Origin: Paratinospora sagittata
Lineage: Eukaryota; Streptophyta; Magnoliopsida; Ranunculales; Menispermaceae
Direction: 5' to 3'
Length of the DNA: 64,000 nt
Assembly: GCA_035771175.1 (NCBI GenBank)
Contig: CM069590.1
Location: forward strand, 54,850,477-54,914,476
A model generated the notes under the pieces. The model saw only the letters and a list, made by a program, of their open reading frames with translations, was not told where the DNA came from and ran no database searches. The position numbers were made by a program, and so were the translations under genes. Positions 1 to 11,028 of this stretch are shown piece after piece. Every line of letters begins with the position of its first letter. Position 1 is the stretch's first letter.

Positions 1-810
1 TAAATTATACTACAATTATACATATAATAAAATTAAAAAAATTTATAATTTAAATAAAATCAAACAATTCGATTTTAAAAGTAAACTGGGTCCAAACACA
101 AGTTTTGCATCCGAATTTAAAAATTGAGTCAAGGAATACACCATATAAGATGTTGTCTTCCTCAATTTATCAAGACTTTGAATTTTTGCCTCCCTTACTA
201 TTTCCCTTGACCCCCCAAATCACCAATCAGCACCACATGTTTATACATACAAAAAACTCATTTATAACGTGGAACTCCCTCCAATTATAATAATTACGAA
301 ATCTTATTGAACCAATGCAAATGCATTTGCTTTCCAATTGGAAGATTCGCTGATATTGCAAAATTAATATTGATGCTGACTAAACTGTGCTATGTATATA
401 GGGTTGTTTCCGTGAAAGCTACACTAGAGTAATTATCAAAGAATTTGGAGTGGAATGGTGAATAATTTCCAAGTTTTCCAGCGAGTCTTGTAACTGGTAC
501 CTCCTAAATTAATAAATTAATGAATTGCAGTGCTGTAGACATATACAATCACCATCTAGCTAGCTAACACAAAGAAAAAGCTCTCTTGATCAAACACCAC
601 TTGGCAATTCTGCGTGTAATACGTATCTTCGTTGAAAATGAATAGCATTTTCATCCAACTCCAATTGCACGTACATGCCAATCCCAACTCACATTTTAGA
701 TTTAACTCCAAACATTAACCCTCACTCTCTCACATTAAAAACAGGCATTTTCTTCTTGATAAAAGAAACCTGTCATACACCAATGTGTGCTTTACAAACA
801 CATGACTTAC
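1..810. other. AT-rich intergenic DNA
   Basis: I see no gene here. The short open frames are low-complexity and have no recognisable protein similarity or splice partners. The stretch ends at the target duplication of the solo LTR that follows. Confidence 0.6.
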
Positions 811-815
811 CAGCC

Positions 816-977
816 TATTACGATATCTTTATTGGGCATATGTTTTTACGGAACATGTTTCCTGATTGTTAGACGGAACATGTTTTCTGATTTTTAGGCT
901 TTGTATTTTGTAATAGATATATATTTGATGGTTGTGAATGGAAAGACAAGAGAAAATTGATAGAGTTTATTTTGACA
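816..977 (+). mobile_element. Solo LTR of the same Copia family as the element at 34114-39705
   Basis: The 162-bp block starts with TATTACGATATCTTTATTG, as do both LTRs of the full Copia element, and follows them almost to the end, including the GGAACATGTTTCC and GGTTGTGAATGGAAA stretches. It is flanked by a perfect 5-bp direct repeat, CAGCC (811-815 and 978-982). That is what recombination between two LTRs, with loss of the interior, would leave. It is visibly more diverged from the two LTRs at 34-39 kb than they are from each other, so it is an older insertion. Confidence 0.85.
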
Positions 978-982
978 CAGCC

Positions 983-3900
983 CGATAACCTAATTTAAGA
1001 GCCCATAAAAGGAATAATATTTTGCATTTATAATGTATAGAAGTAGCCAAAATTAATAAGCTTTAATTCAATTAAAAGCTTAGGAATGATAAGGTGACAT
1101 ATTAAACTTACATTACTTTTCTAACGCTACTTAGATTGTTTCAAATTATATGGTGATATATATTACTTTCATTAACGTATATATATTTTAAATGTCAATG
1201 TAGTATAACTCTTTATACCCATTTTTACAAGACTATTCACAAAGATTTCTCCATGGACTGTCTCCCTCCTCTCTCTTTTGGATTGACTTAGCACAGTCGT
1301 GATACAATTAGTGGAAAATGCTTAGCTATTAATTAGTATGGCCAAGAAAAAGTGAGCAGATTCGTTCTCCTCTGGCAAACTGATAATGAAAAAACAAAAG
1401 AAATATAAAAAAGAACAAAACTTTCCTATTCATAAGTGACAGTTGGGTTACACGCTTGATCTAAATGTATTCTTGGTGCGCAGCGTACCCAACACATTGG
1501 GCCTTTCCCTAATTAAAAATGTAGCTAAGCAGACTTTGGATAGAACTTTTTTTGTTTTTTGTTTTTCTTCTCGGAAAGAAACTCGAAAGGAAGAAAAAGA
1601 GAAGAGTGAGAGATATGCGTGCGTGCATGCGTGCGTGTGTTGTTGGGTAATTAGGCAGTGATTATATCCACAAAGCACCGGGAACTTCGGTGCTTTGTCT
1701 AGTGAGAAGGGAGAAGCAGAAGCAGAAATTAAAGTTATTATAAAGCAAAGGGCACATCATCATCTCACATGCATGCCTTTCTTCAATCTCGGAAACATTC
1801 GCACCATTAAGTCTCTCCATCTACTAATGTACTCTCATGAGCTGTTTCGTCCATTCCCTACTAATATAAAAAATCATTAATTAAAGTACCTTTTTAGTTA
1901 TGCAAAATATACTTTATTATATATCAAACGCAGCCTTTGCTTCTTGTACAAATAGTACTTTTCCCATTCATTTCAATACTTCTATATGTCTTAGGAATAT
2001 ATTGGCTGCATTCTGTTAGTAAATGAATGAATATTTGAATAAAACGTATAAGTTCAGTATTCATAATTAAAATATACTTAATGGCCGGGCTAGGAAAAAT
2101 CAAATGAGCAACTCTATTTTTACTTTGAATAAATATTGCAGCTAGCAATCATCAAAGTTGTAATTAACTATTGATTTCAATGCTTATGTCAAATCGTGTC
2201 GGCAAAGCATATCATATCTGTTAATCTAATTGTCAATAAAGTTTTTATATGGCACTGTTTAATCATTTCATGTTGATCAATTTTAAATATATAGAGAGTC
2301 CACCAAATCAATGCCAGCATATATACACATGTTAATCCTCTCTTCATATATATATATATATATATATTATATCAAAAAGAGCAATTAACAGTTTAATATA
2401 ACATCTTAATTATTTTTAATCTCAAGAAAAACCATGCAAATATTACAACATCTTTTTAAACCGTGTGTTTAGTATAAGATTTAAAAACTATTTTTTTAAT
2501 AAAATATATTATAAATCCAAATGCGACACATTTAAATAACGTATTACTATATGTAAACTCAAATCCGACATACTTAATAAATAAGTTAAACAAATTAATT
2601 TATTTATAACCCTTAAAGCTTAAATAAGTTTATGTTATCCTATTTATCATATATAAATTTTAAATTAATATATAAATCAAAAATTTAAATTATAATTATA
2701 CAACTATATAGTAAAAACTAAATAAAATATTATAAAATTAGAGTCTCAACACATGACATAAAATATTAAAAAAATTTTATACATAACATAAGTCTCAACA
2801 CAAAATATAATCGGGCTAACAGAGGATTAATTTTGGATTTAACAGGTCTATTTAATTGTGACCTAAAATTTAATAGTATTTACTTGAGTTTAACCTATTT
2901 TGATCCGTATTTATTTATACGAAATTTAAACTTATTTATTTTATGTCAATTTTAAATAATATTATCGGACATCGGAACTTATATTGTTATCCCTGTACCT
3001 TATACAACCAAAGGTTGATTGGTCCGAGGGATCACGTTTTCTTTCACAAAAGGTGGTTTCCTACCGAAAATCCGGAAGGGTCCTGATTTATTATGTTGTA
3101 AGCTGAAAATACCGGGGGCGTTTTGGTCATGTGGATGTCGCGTAATTCAAATCCTCCTCGTCTTCGAAGAGGATTTGCTTGGGAATTATTGGAATTCGGG
3201 AGCTTCCCTTAATCTGTCATCAACTTTATATACAATATATATAGGTCGATATCAATATTCAATAATTTGCACATGCAGTTTCAAATTGCATTATTTTCAA
3301 ATAATTGTTTATTCTCTACAAAAGGTTGCAACGAAATATTTTTTTTTATAAGAAATAATGTTAATTGAATAACTAGCTTTATTATCAGCAGTGACAAATC
3401 TCTAAGAGACAGAAGAAGATGACCGCCCCCCAACATTTTAAAAAAAAATCCTATATAATTATGTTATGTTATAAAAAAAATTAATAGATTATTATTATTC
3501 GATGTCTAGATTCGTCGTTGATTATCAAACTATATTTTTGAAGATAAATTAGGTTGGTTTCTAATCCATTAATCTCTTTTCCCCCATGAGGTAAAATATT
3601 GACAAGAGTTAAAATTAAAACATTTGAATTCTAAACCATTTCTTTACCGACTGCACTAATTCTTTTTTGACAACGTTTTAATGAAATATAATATCACTTG
3701 AACCTCCGTATATTGCACTTTTACAATGAAAAACTACCAATATCATTCACTTAATTAGATGGAATTACTTTTTTATTTATTTTTAATAAATATATATATT
3801 TTCTAAAAACTGTTGATAGTATCCAAAAGCTTAAAAAATCCGCACCAAAAAAAGAAAAATAGAACTTGTTCGTCTCCGAATTACCAAATTTTATATTAAT

Positions 3901-4800
3901 TGCATTATAGTTAGTGAAACTGTGTTTTTAAGTCGATCGATCAAGTTATTTAAAAAAATATATAAATAAATTATACACAAAGAATGAGTGATAATAAAAT
4001 TAAGAATATATATAATATTCTTTATAGTATCTACATATATATATATATCATAGAGTTATTTTATTTACAATTTGAAGTAGAAGAGAACTTGAAAGGACAA
4101 GGGTCAAATTTCAATTTAAAATTCTTAACCATTCAATCAATAATATTTTTTTTAGTTGAACAAGATTCTAGAGGTTTTGAAATTCAGATTGAAATCTTCT
4201 AGCGTATCAGTTTGGATTTCAACTTATAAAAAGTGCACAAACTCAACTGCACCAACTGCATCGGAACTTCACAAATATGTCGACTTATATTTATTCATCT
4301 TCTGTGGTGGCCAAATAATTATATATCCTCTTCTTCTTCTTCTCCATGTCACATGTATCAATCAATAGATAGATATATTATATTGTATATTACAAATTCT
4401 TTTGATGTACAGTTTTGACTGTATGAGTAAGTAGTTGAAGAAGATACATAGATCAGCTCTTTGCGTTTTACCAGGGATTTTATTGTGTGCAAAATGGGAT
4501 TATAACTGAGGAACAGCTCATATACCACATTCGTTTGACAACTCACACGAAGGCATTTGTCGTTTATATGTGGAAGGCTCTCATTGGTCCCCTCACACCT
4601 AGTAATCATATCCATAGCCATTGCTTTGGAAGAATGTCCTATACCCCGCTGAAACCCCTCTGTTGTACCATATTCCCGTACGACCGGTTCCTTCCCCAAT
4701 TCAAACAATTCGATCAAAGTCCTCGACTCCCGACTAATCTCCCCCTCAAAAGGGTTAGGAGGATACCTCTACGACAAAAGACACGTATTACGTTCCCTTC
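983..4800. other. AT-rich intergenic DNA
   Basis: I find no convincing gene. The stretch holds TA microsatellites (around 2348-2370 and 4031-4050), a perfect 11-bp stem-loop at 1670-1698, a purine-rich tract near 1570-1610, and degenerate repeat-like DNA around 2460-3000. Open frames at 3019-3351 and, on both strands, at 4358-4864 are longer than the rest, but neither matches a family I recognise. Confidence 0.5.
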
Positions 4801-4807
4801 CTTCTGC

Positions 4808-5039
4808 CACGTGTCGGATAATTATCTCGTTCTCCTCTTGTTGCGTATCACAAGTGATGGGTAAATTTTACACGGTAAATAAGATTAGCCGAGGATGAGT
4901 CATCATAGGGGTGGTGGGCCCACACGCAACTTAACGTCGTCGCTTCCTGCATCCTCACGTGAACGTTAACCGTGCTCACGTCCCCACACAGATACGCCGT
5001 ATCCACCCCCGGGCCCACCTGACTCGCCCTGCACACGTG
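4808..5039 (+). promoter_or_regulatory. G-box cluster upstream of the CKX gene
   Basis: Three perfect CACGTG motifs lie at 4808-4813, 4956-4961 and 5034-5039, about 490-720 bp before the CKX start codon. The surrounding DNA is richer in G+C than the rest of the upstream region. CACGTG is bound by bZIP and bHLH factors, including abscisic-acid and light-signalling ones. A regulatory role here is inferred from motif clustering only. Confidence 0.45.
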
Positions 5040-5435
5040 TTTCCCATGGTCGACTCCACCATTTCCATCTCATCTTTCTACGCAGTCTCACTCTCCTTCC
5101 GGTTCTCTTCTCTCTTTCTTTTTGTCTCTTTAAAACCACGAGACCCCCCGTCAACCCCTTATTAATTTCTACACAACGGATAACGGAGCTTCCCTCCCGC
5201 CGTTCACAGAAAAACCATAAACAAATTAAAAAATAAAAATAAATAAGGAGAGAATCTGTGCATGTGGAGTAGAAAATCTTTAAAAGCGCAATCCATCCAT
5301 CCAGGCTTATGTTAGCTCCACGACTCCCCACGCAGCACTGCCACTGCCACCACCGCTGCACACAAAGATTTTGTTCCACCCGGGTGCGTAGTTTAACTAT
5401 CCTCCGCACTTCTTCCGCGACCCTCCATTCCTCAC

Positions 5436-5443
5436 TATAAATA
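5436..5443 (+). promoter_or_regulatory. TATA box of the CKX gene
   Basis: TATAAATA lies 94 bp before the ATG at 5530. Transcription would then start near 5465-5475, giving a leader of about 60 nt rich in CA and AC. The spacing and exact consensus make this a good core-promoter candidate. Confidence 0.65.
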
Positions 5444-5529
5444 CCCCCGACCCAACAACCCAAAATCCAAATCAAACCAAACTAATACCGATCCAATCCA
5501 CAACACATACGTACGTCCATACACACACA

Positions 5530-8100
5530 ATGGCTTCATCAAAGGTACTACTAATCACGTTTGTAATCTATCATTTAATCTCCACCGTGGGATTAACGAT
5601 GGACCCGTTCGACCTCCTCCGGCTGAGCATCGACGGTCAAATCAGCGTCGACGGCGCCGACGTCCAGGCGGCATCGGTTGATTTCGGTGGAATGAGTCAA
5701 GTCAAGCCACTAGCCGTGTTGCACCCGGCTTCGGCGGACGACGTGGTCAGCTTGGTTCGTGCCGCTTCTGGTGGTGGGTTCAGCGTCTCGGCTAGAGGGC
5801 ACGGGCACTCGATCAATGGTCAGGCTCAAGTGAGCAATGGGGTCGTGATCGATATGAGTGGACCGAAAGGGTGCGACCTTAGAGCGCGAAATTACGAGCC
5901 GGTTCTGGGTTCGGTAACATCTGGAGAGGAGGGTAGTAGTAGTGATGGTTATATTACTCAATATTACGTGGACGTTTGGGGTGGAGAACTCTGGATAGAC
6001 GTGTTGAAGTGGACATTGGAGCGAGGGCTGGCGCCAAAGTCGTGGACCGACTACTTGTATCTCTCGGTTGGTGGAACTCTTTCCAACGCTGGGATTAGTG
6101 GCCAAGCTTTCAATCATGGTCCTCAGATCAGCAATGTGTACGAGCTCGATGTTGTTACAGGTCAACTACGACTTAGCTTCTTTCATCTTGCATTGCTTAT
6201 TCCATTTTTTCTCTCTTTTTTAAAAAAAATGAAGTTTCCACTGATAGTGATGTTATTTGTGTTGCAGGGAAGGGAGAGCTGTTGACTTGTTCGAGAGAAG
6301 AAAACCCAGAGCTTTTCCACGGTGTTCTTGGTGGTTTAGGCCAATTTGGGATCATAACAAGGGCTAGAATTGCCCTAGAACCAGCTCCTCAAAGGGTGAT
6401 TAATTTAATGCTAATGCTCTGTTTTTTTTTGGAATAGTTGTGTTTTGGTTGGTTTCCCTTTAGCGGGACATATATATTCCCTTTTTTTTTTTTTCTTTCT
6501 CAAAAATAATAAAAATAAAAATAAATTTTAAGTGCTAATAAACCTAAAAAGCAAGCATGCATGAAGTGGTGGAACTCAGTTATATATATAAGGGGGTTGG
6601 GCCCATTTGAAGAAGCTTTCATCCAAGCTGTTCAAAAAGCTGGCGTTGATGTAGTCGTTTTTAATTATATATGTTGATTATAAATATAATTAATTAGCTT
6701 AATCTGGTCTTGTTGGGTTGTGCATGATGTCTTAGGTGAAATGGATTCGTGTATTGTACTCTAATTTCTCGGCTTTCACTGAAGACCAAGAGTACTTAAT
6801 CTCTCTGCATGGAGCTCCTGCAAGTGAGAGATTTGACTATGTTGAAGGTTTTATCATTGTCGATGAAGGGCTCATCAATAACTGGAGATCCTCCTTTTTC
6901 TCTCCTCGTAACCCCGTTAATCTTACTTCTCTTACTTCTGGTTCTAATTCAAGTGTCCTCTACTGCCTCGAGATCACAAAAAACTACGACGAATCAACCT
7001 CCGATACCGTCGATCAGGTACCCTTTTCGACAATTTAACTAATTTATTTGTTTCCTTAATTAATATTGGATGCTTTTTTATTATTATTATTATTTGATTG
7101 ATTTGTTTGACAAAACTAATTAAATTACATTGCAGGAGGTGGAAGCTCTGTTGAAAAAGCTAGATTTTATTCCATCTTCAATGTTCACAACAGATGTCAC
7201 ATACATAGATTTCTTGGACCGGGTTCACAAGGCCGAGTTGAAGCTCCGAGCCAAGGGTCTTTGGGAAGTTCCGCACCCATGGCTCAACCTATTTGTCCCA
7301 AAGTCCCGAATTGCTGAATTCAATGAAGGCATCTTCAAGCGCATGTTGGTTAAGAACAAGACCAGTGGACCCATTCTCATATACCCAATGAACAAAAACA
7401 AGTAAGACAGACATTCCTTATCTTATATCTTTTAAAAAAAAAGAATTATATAAAAAGAAGGGATAAAAGAGAGAATATAATCTGCTATTTTGGCACCTCA
7501 TCTTATATGTATATAAATTATTTTATTTCTCATATTCTGAGGATCAACATGCATCTAACTTTTTAAAGTTAAATTATAGATACGTGGGTTTGCCAGTTCT
7601 TTTGAAGACAAGAAATTTTTAATTTTTTTGGAATGGAATGTAGTAATATAAAAGGACCCACGTGAGGTTGGGTACAGAGCTTTCTTCTTCTTCTTCTTCT
7701 TCTTATACTTCCAACTGCTACGGAAATAAAATCCAAAAAATGGGTGTTTCTGTTCTGATGCAGGTGGGCCCAAAACAGCTCGGTTGTTACACCAGACGAG
7801 GATATATTCTATCTTGTAGCGTTGCTGAGATCGGCTCTAGACAATGGGGAAGAGTCACATAGCTTGAACTACTTGAGAAATCAGAACCGTCGGATTCTTA
7901 GATTTTGCCAGGAGGCTGGGATTGAAGTGAAGCAGTATTTACCGAATTATAGCACCCAGGAGCAGTGGAAAAGCCATTTTGGTGAAAAATGGGAGATGTT
8001 TCTTAAGAAGAAAATAGAGTTTGATCCCAACCATGTTTTGGCTATTGGGCAGAGGATTTTTCAACCTTCTTTCACTGCTTCCCATGCTTTTTCCTGGTGA
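5530..8100 (+). CDS. CKX5: Cytokinin dehydrogenase (CKX5-like)
   Basis: FAD enzyme that irreversibly degrades cytokinins by oxidative cleavage of the N6 side chain. Exons are 5530-6160, 6268-6395, 6736-7017, 7136-7401 and 7764-8100 (1,644 nt, 547 aa); all introns are GT-AG, and the five-exon layout is usual for the family. The N-terminus is hydrophobic (residues about 5-23), suggesting entry to the secretory pathway. The FAD-attachment motif GHGHS is at residues 90-94, with His93 as the expected covalent FAD site. WTDYL at 173-177 supplies the expected catalytic Asp175. The C-terminal half contains the [15 protein letters not shown] block of the substrate-binding domain. Overall it reads closest to Arabidopsis CKX5, with an insertion at about 128-142 rich in Gly and Ser. 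The first ATG fits the signal peptide and the TATA position. It looks intact. Confidence 0.95.
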
Positions 8101-8472
8101 CATTAATGAAGGGAGTGGGAGATAATATAATATAATATAATTTAATTTAATGGAAAAAAGAGAACGGAGTAGAGAAATTAATTAATTAATTAGTTTAGAA
8201 ATATTTGTACAAAGAAATTAGAAGGGTTAAGAAATCTGGAAAATAATTCTGAAATAAAATTGGATATATTTATTAGGGAAATGTTATGGTGAAGGAAACA
8301 GAGCATGTAACAGCGTTCTTTCTGGGTCGATTTTCCTGGGTTGAGTTTTGACCCAGCAGCGTGTAACAACTCCAATTAGCCATGTAAATATTTTCATATT
8401 ATTCATAAAATGTAGATTTTGCCTATCTTTTTCTTTTCTTTTCTCTTGTATCATCATAATTTTCCAGCCACC
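8101..8472. other. 3' flank of the CKX gene
   Basis: AT-rich DNA just after the CKX stop, expected to hold its 3' UTR and polyadenylation region. No separate gene is seen. It ends at the 12-bp target duplication of the LINE fragment. Confidence 0.5.
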
Positions 8473-8484
8473 TCTTCTTATCTC

Positions 8485-9626
8485 TTTTTTTTATTCAATA
8501 GAATGACAGACCATTAAGGTCTTACAAAGGAAACACTAGTAGCATCAGCTAAGAGAAGGTTACATAATCCAGAAGGAGGAGTATCAAGATAAACTAAACT
8601 AGTAGTCTGCAATGATCCCATGTTAGCTAAGAAATCGGCACAATAGTTATCCTCCCGGAGAGTATGAGAAATTTTGCAAGTCCAGCTCCGTTGTAGAAGA
8701 GACCGACAGTCATAAAGTAGAACATATAAAGGGTGCTGATCAGGTAAAGATCCTTCGAGCAACTGAACGGCAGATAAGGAGTCAGATTCTATAATGAGTT
8801 TATCCACATGTAGCTCCCAAGCCAACTTCAAACCCTTTCGAATTGCCCAAAGTTCAGCCACCATATTAGTCGAGTAGCCAAGAAAACCACATAAACCTAT
8901 TATCCACTTGCCTGAACTGGTACGAAGAAGCCCTCCAATGCTAGTTTTCCCTGGATTTCCTTTGGCAGCTCCGACCGTATTTAATTTAATCCAATCATTT
9001 GGAGGAAAAGTCCACTAACTTTGGGCAACGCAAATGAAACTCATTACTATCCGGCAGAAATGCTGAAATCAGATTTGAGGCAAGTGGTTGCACTTGCCGT
9101 TGCAAACCCAGAAGAGTAACCGATACTCCCTCAAAAATTTCCTTATTACGAGAAGTCCAAAGAAAGACACCACAGAGCTGCAATGAAGAACAAAGTTCAC
9201 ATTCTTTAGAAATACCATGACCTGGGTGGAAAGTAGCATGACTGAAAATCCAGGTAGAAATATCCATGCTGAAGAAAGGTGGTTGTAAATGCAGGGGTAT
9301 TGATATATTCTCCAAAAATCAGCTGCAACTTTACACTCTCTTAGCACATGGGAGATAGTTTCAGGACAGTTTAAGCAACGAGTACATATAGGATCAACCA
9401 CCAAACTCCTTCGAAACCGCATGTGATTAGTGAGTAAACTGTTGTGGATAATCAACCACACTGATTCCCACGTGAAGAAGATTCCACATTAGCTGTAGCA
9501 GACCAAATGAGGCAATCTTCAAGGTTACAATAAGAAATTGGAATTGCTCTGATACACGCAACAAGATCAGGAGGCAAAAGAGAACTAAGCTGCTCCAACT
9601 GCCAATTTCCATTAGCATCAACAAAA
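8485..9626 (-). mobile_element. 5'-truncated LINE (non-LTR retrotransposon)
   Basis: Read on the minus strand, the block encodes the tail of a plant LINE ORF2: a zf-RVT region (about 9330-9610, with Cys/His pattern around CTRCLNCPETISHVLREC), then an RNase H-like domain (8864-8514, with AELWAIRKGL and ESDSLSAVQLL). The two parts are in different frames with stops between, so it is dead. The minus-strand 3' end is a short A-rich tail (8485-8495). A perfect 12-bp direct repeat, TCTTCTTATCTC, flanks it at 8473-8484 and 9627-9638. Tail, target duplication and missing 5' part are the usual marks of target-primed reverse transcription. It sits about 390 bp after the CKX stop codon, on the opposite strand. 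Confidence 0.88.
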
Positions 9627-9875
9627 TCTTCTTATCTCAATTTGCAGATTTATAGCATCTATGCTCTCAATTCTAAATGGAAAATGATAAGTATATATCC
9701 TTTCATACTTGTGTAGTATCAAGTATGTGTAGTAATATGCTAAATATTCTCAAATTATGTATTGACGTGTGATATAAAAATAAATGATGTATTTATGGAC
9801 GATTTAAAAACATCTAATGTACTTAATGCACTGGTCATGCGGATGAATAACATTTTTCATTCTAATTTATTGGTT

Positions 9876-10750
9876 TAGTTAGATGACTAATTTTTTAAGA
9901 AACTGCTTTTTTTTTTTTTTTTTTGGAAAGATAGAAAAATGCACTATTTTTAAACACATATTGTTTACATTACCTATGAGAGTTGTTGGATTGTCTTCGA
10001 TTACACTTTAACTAATATATATATATATATAAATGATATATAGAGTAAATAAGCATGGATTGTAGTTCTTTAAGGGGTGCTCAAGATTAAAAATTAAAAA
10101 TCAATTACCTAATGCGGTCTAGTATAAATGGTCAATGTCTATGCTAAAGGTAAATAAGGGATGAAGGTCTCAAGATAAAAACTTGTGCTCATCTTAGTCG
10201 CGCCCACCTAGAAAGAGTTAACCAATGTCATTGTAATGCTTGAATGCAGATTAGTCTCGCTCGAAAAAAAAAAAAAAAAAAAAGGGTTAAAAATCTAACC
10301 ACCGGATTTGGATGGACACGAGATTAGTTAGATGACTAATTTTTTAAGAAAATGCTTTTTTTTTTTTTTTTTGGAAAGATAGAAAAATGCACCCCACCCT
10401 TTTTAAACACATATTGCTTACATTACCTTTGAGAGTTGTTGGATTATCTTCGATTACACTTTAACACGTGATTCGTGGTAATTCAAACAACTCTCAGGGA
10501 TAATGCCAACAAATTGTATTTGAAAAGTATATTAATCAAACATTATTTTTTTTCTTACCTTCTATTAAAGGTTATATTTTCTTTTAATAAATTTGTATGA
10601 CGAAAGTCATGTTAATAGTTACTTTAAAAATTATCATAACATTTTTTAAATGTAAGCTACTTAAACTAATCTCATCGTTCGCCTTCAGTATATGCATTTA
10701 TGTATAAAGATATCAAAATATAATCATTATTCAGAGTTATAAATATGCAC

Positions 10751-10800
<50 letters not shown>

Positions 10801-11028
10801 ATATAATATAACGTGGTCCAGTATAAATGGTCAATGTCTATGCTAAAGGTAAATAAGGAATGAAGGTTTCAGAATTAAATTTTGTGCTCATTTTAGTTGC
10901 GCCCAGTTACAAAGAGCTACCTAATGTCATTTTAGTGCTTGAATGCAGATTAGTCAACATAAATATCTAAAAAAAAAAAACAAAAAGGGTTAAAAATCTA
11001 ACCACCGGATTTGGATGGATACGAGATG
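9876..11028. repeat. Tandem duplication of a two-module repeat
   Basis: Unit 1 is 9876-10324 and unit 2 is 10325-11028; they abut. Module A (9876-10012 and 10325-10465) starts TAGTTAGATGACTAATTTTT and contains a long T-run. Module B (10116-10324 and about 10813-11028) contains AGTATAAATGGTCAATGTCT and ends with an A-run followed by the same GGATTTGGATGGA stretch. Unit 2 is larger because of extra DNA between its modules, including an AT microsatellite (about 10756-10797). The DNA after module A in unit 2 (from 10466) resembles a stretch at about 40170-40240, so part is dispersed. No coding capacity is seen. Confidence 0.75.

Noticed and set aside
3019..3351. 110-residue open frame
   Set aside because: Low similarity to anything, AT-rich second half, no splice partners and no codon pattern of a gene.
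4358..4864. Opposing open frames of 119 and 125 residues upstream of CKX
   Set aside because: They overlap on both strands, match no family I know and lack splice or promoter context. They could be a transposon fragment but cannot be supported.
5710..6165. 151-residue open frame antisense to CKX exon 1
   Set aside because: It is a shadow of G+C-rich coding sequence on the other strand, with no similarity or promoter of its own.
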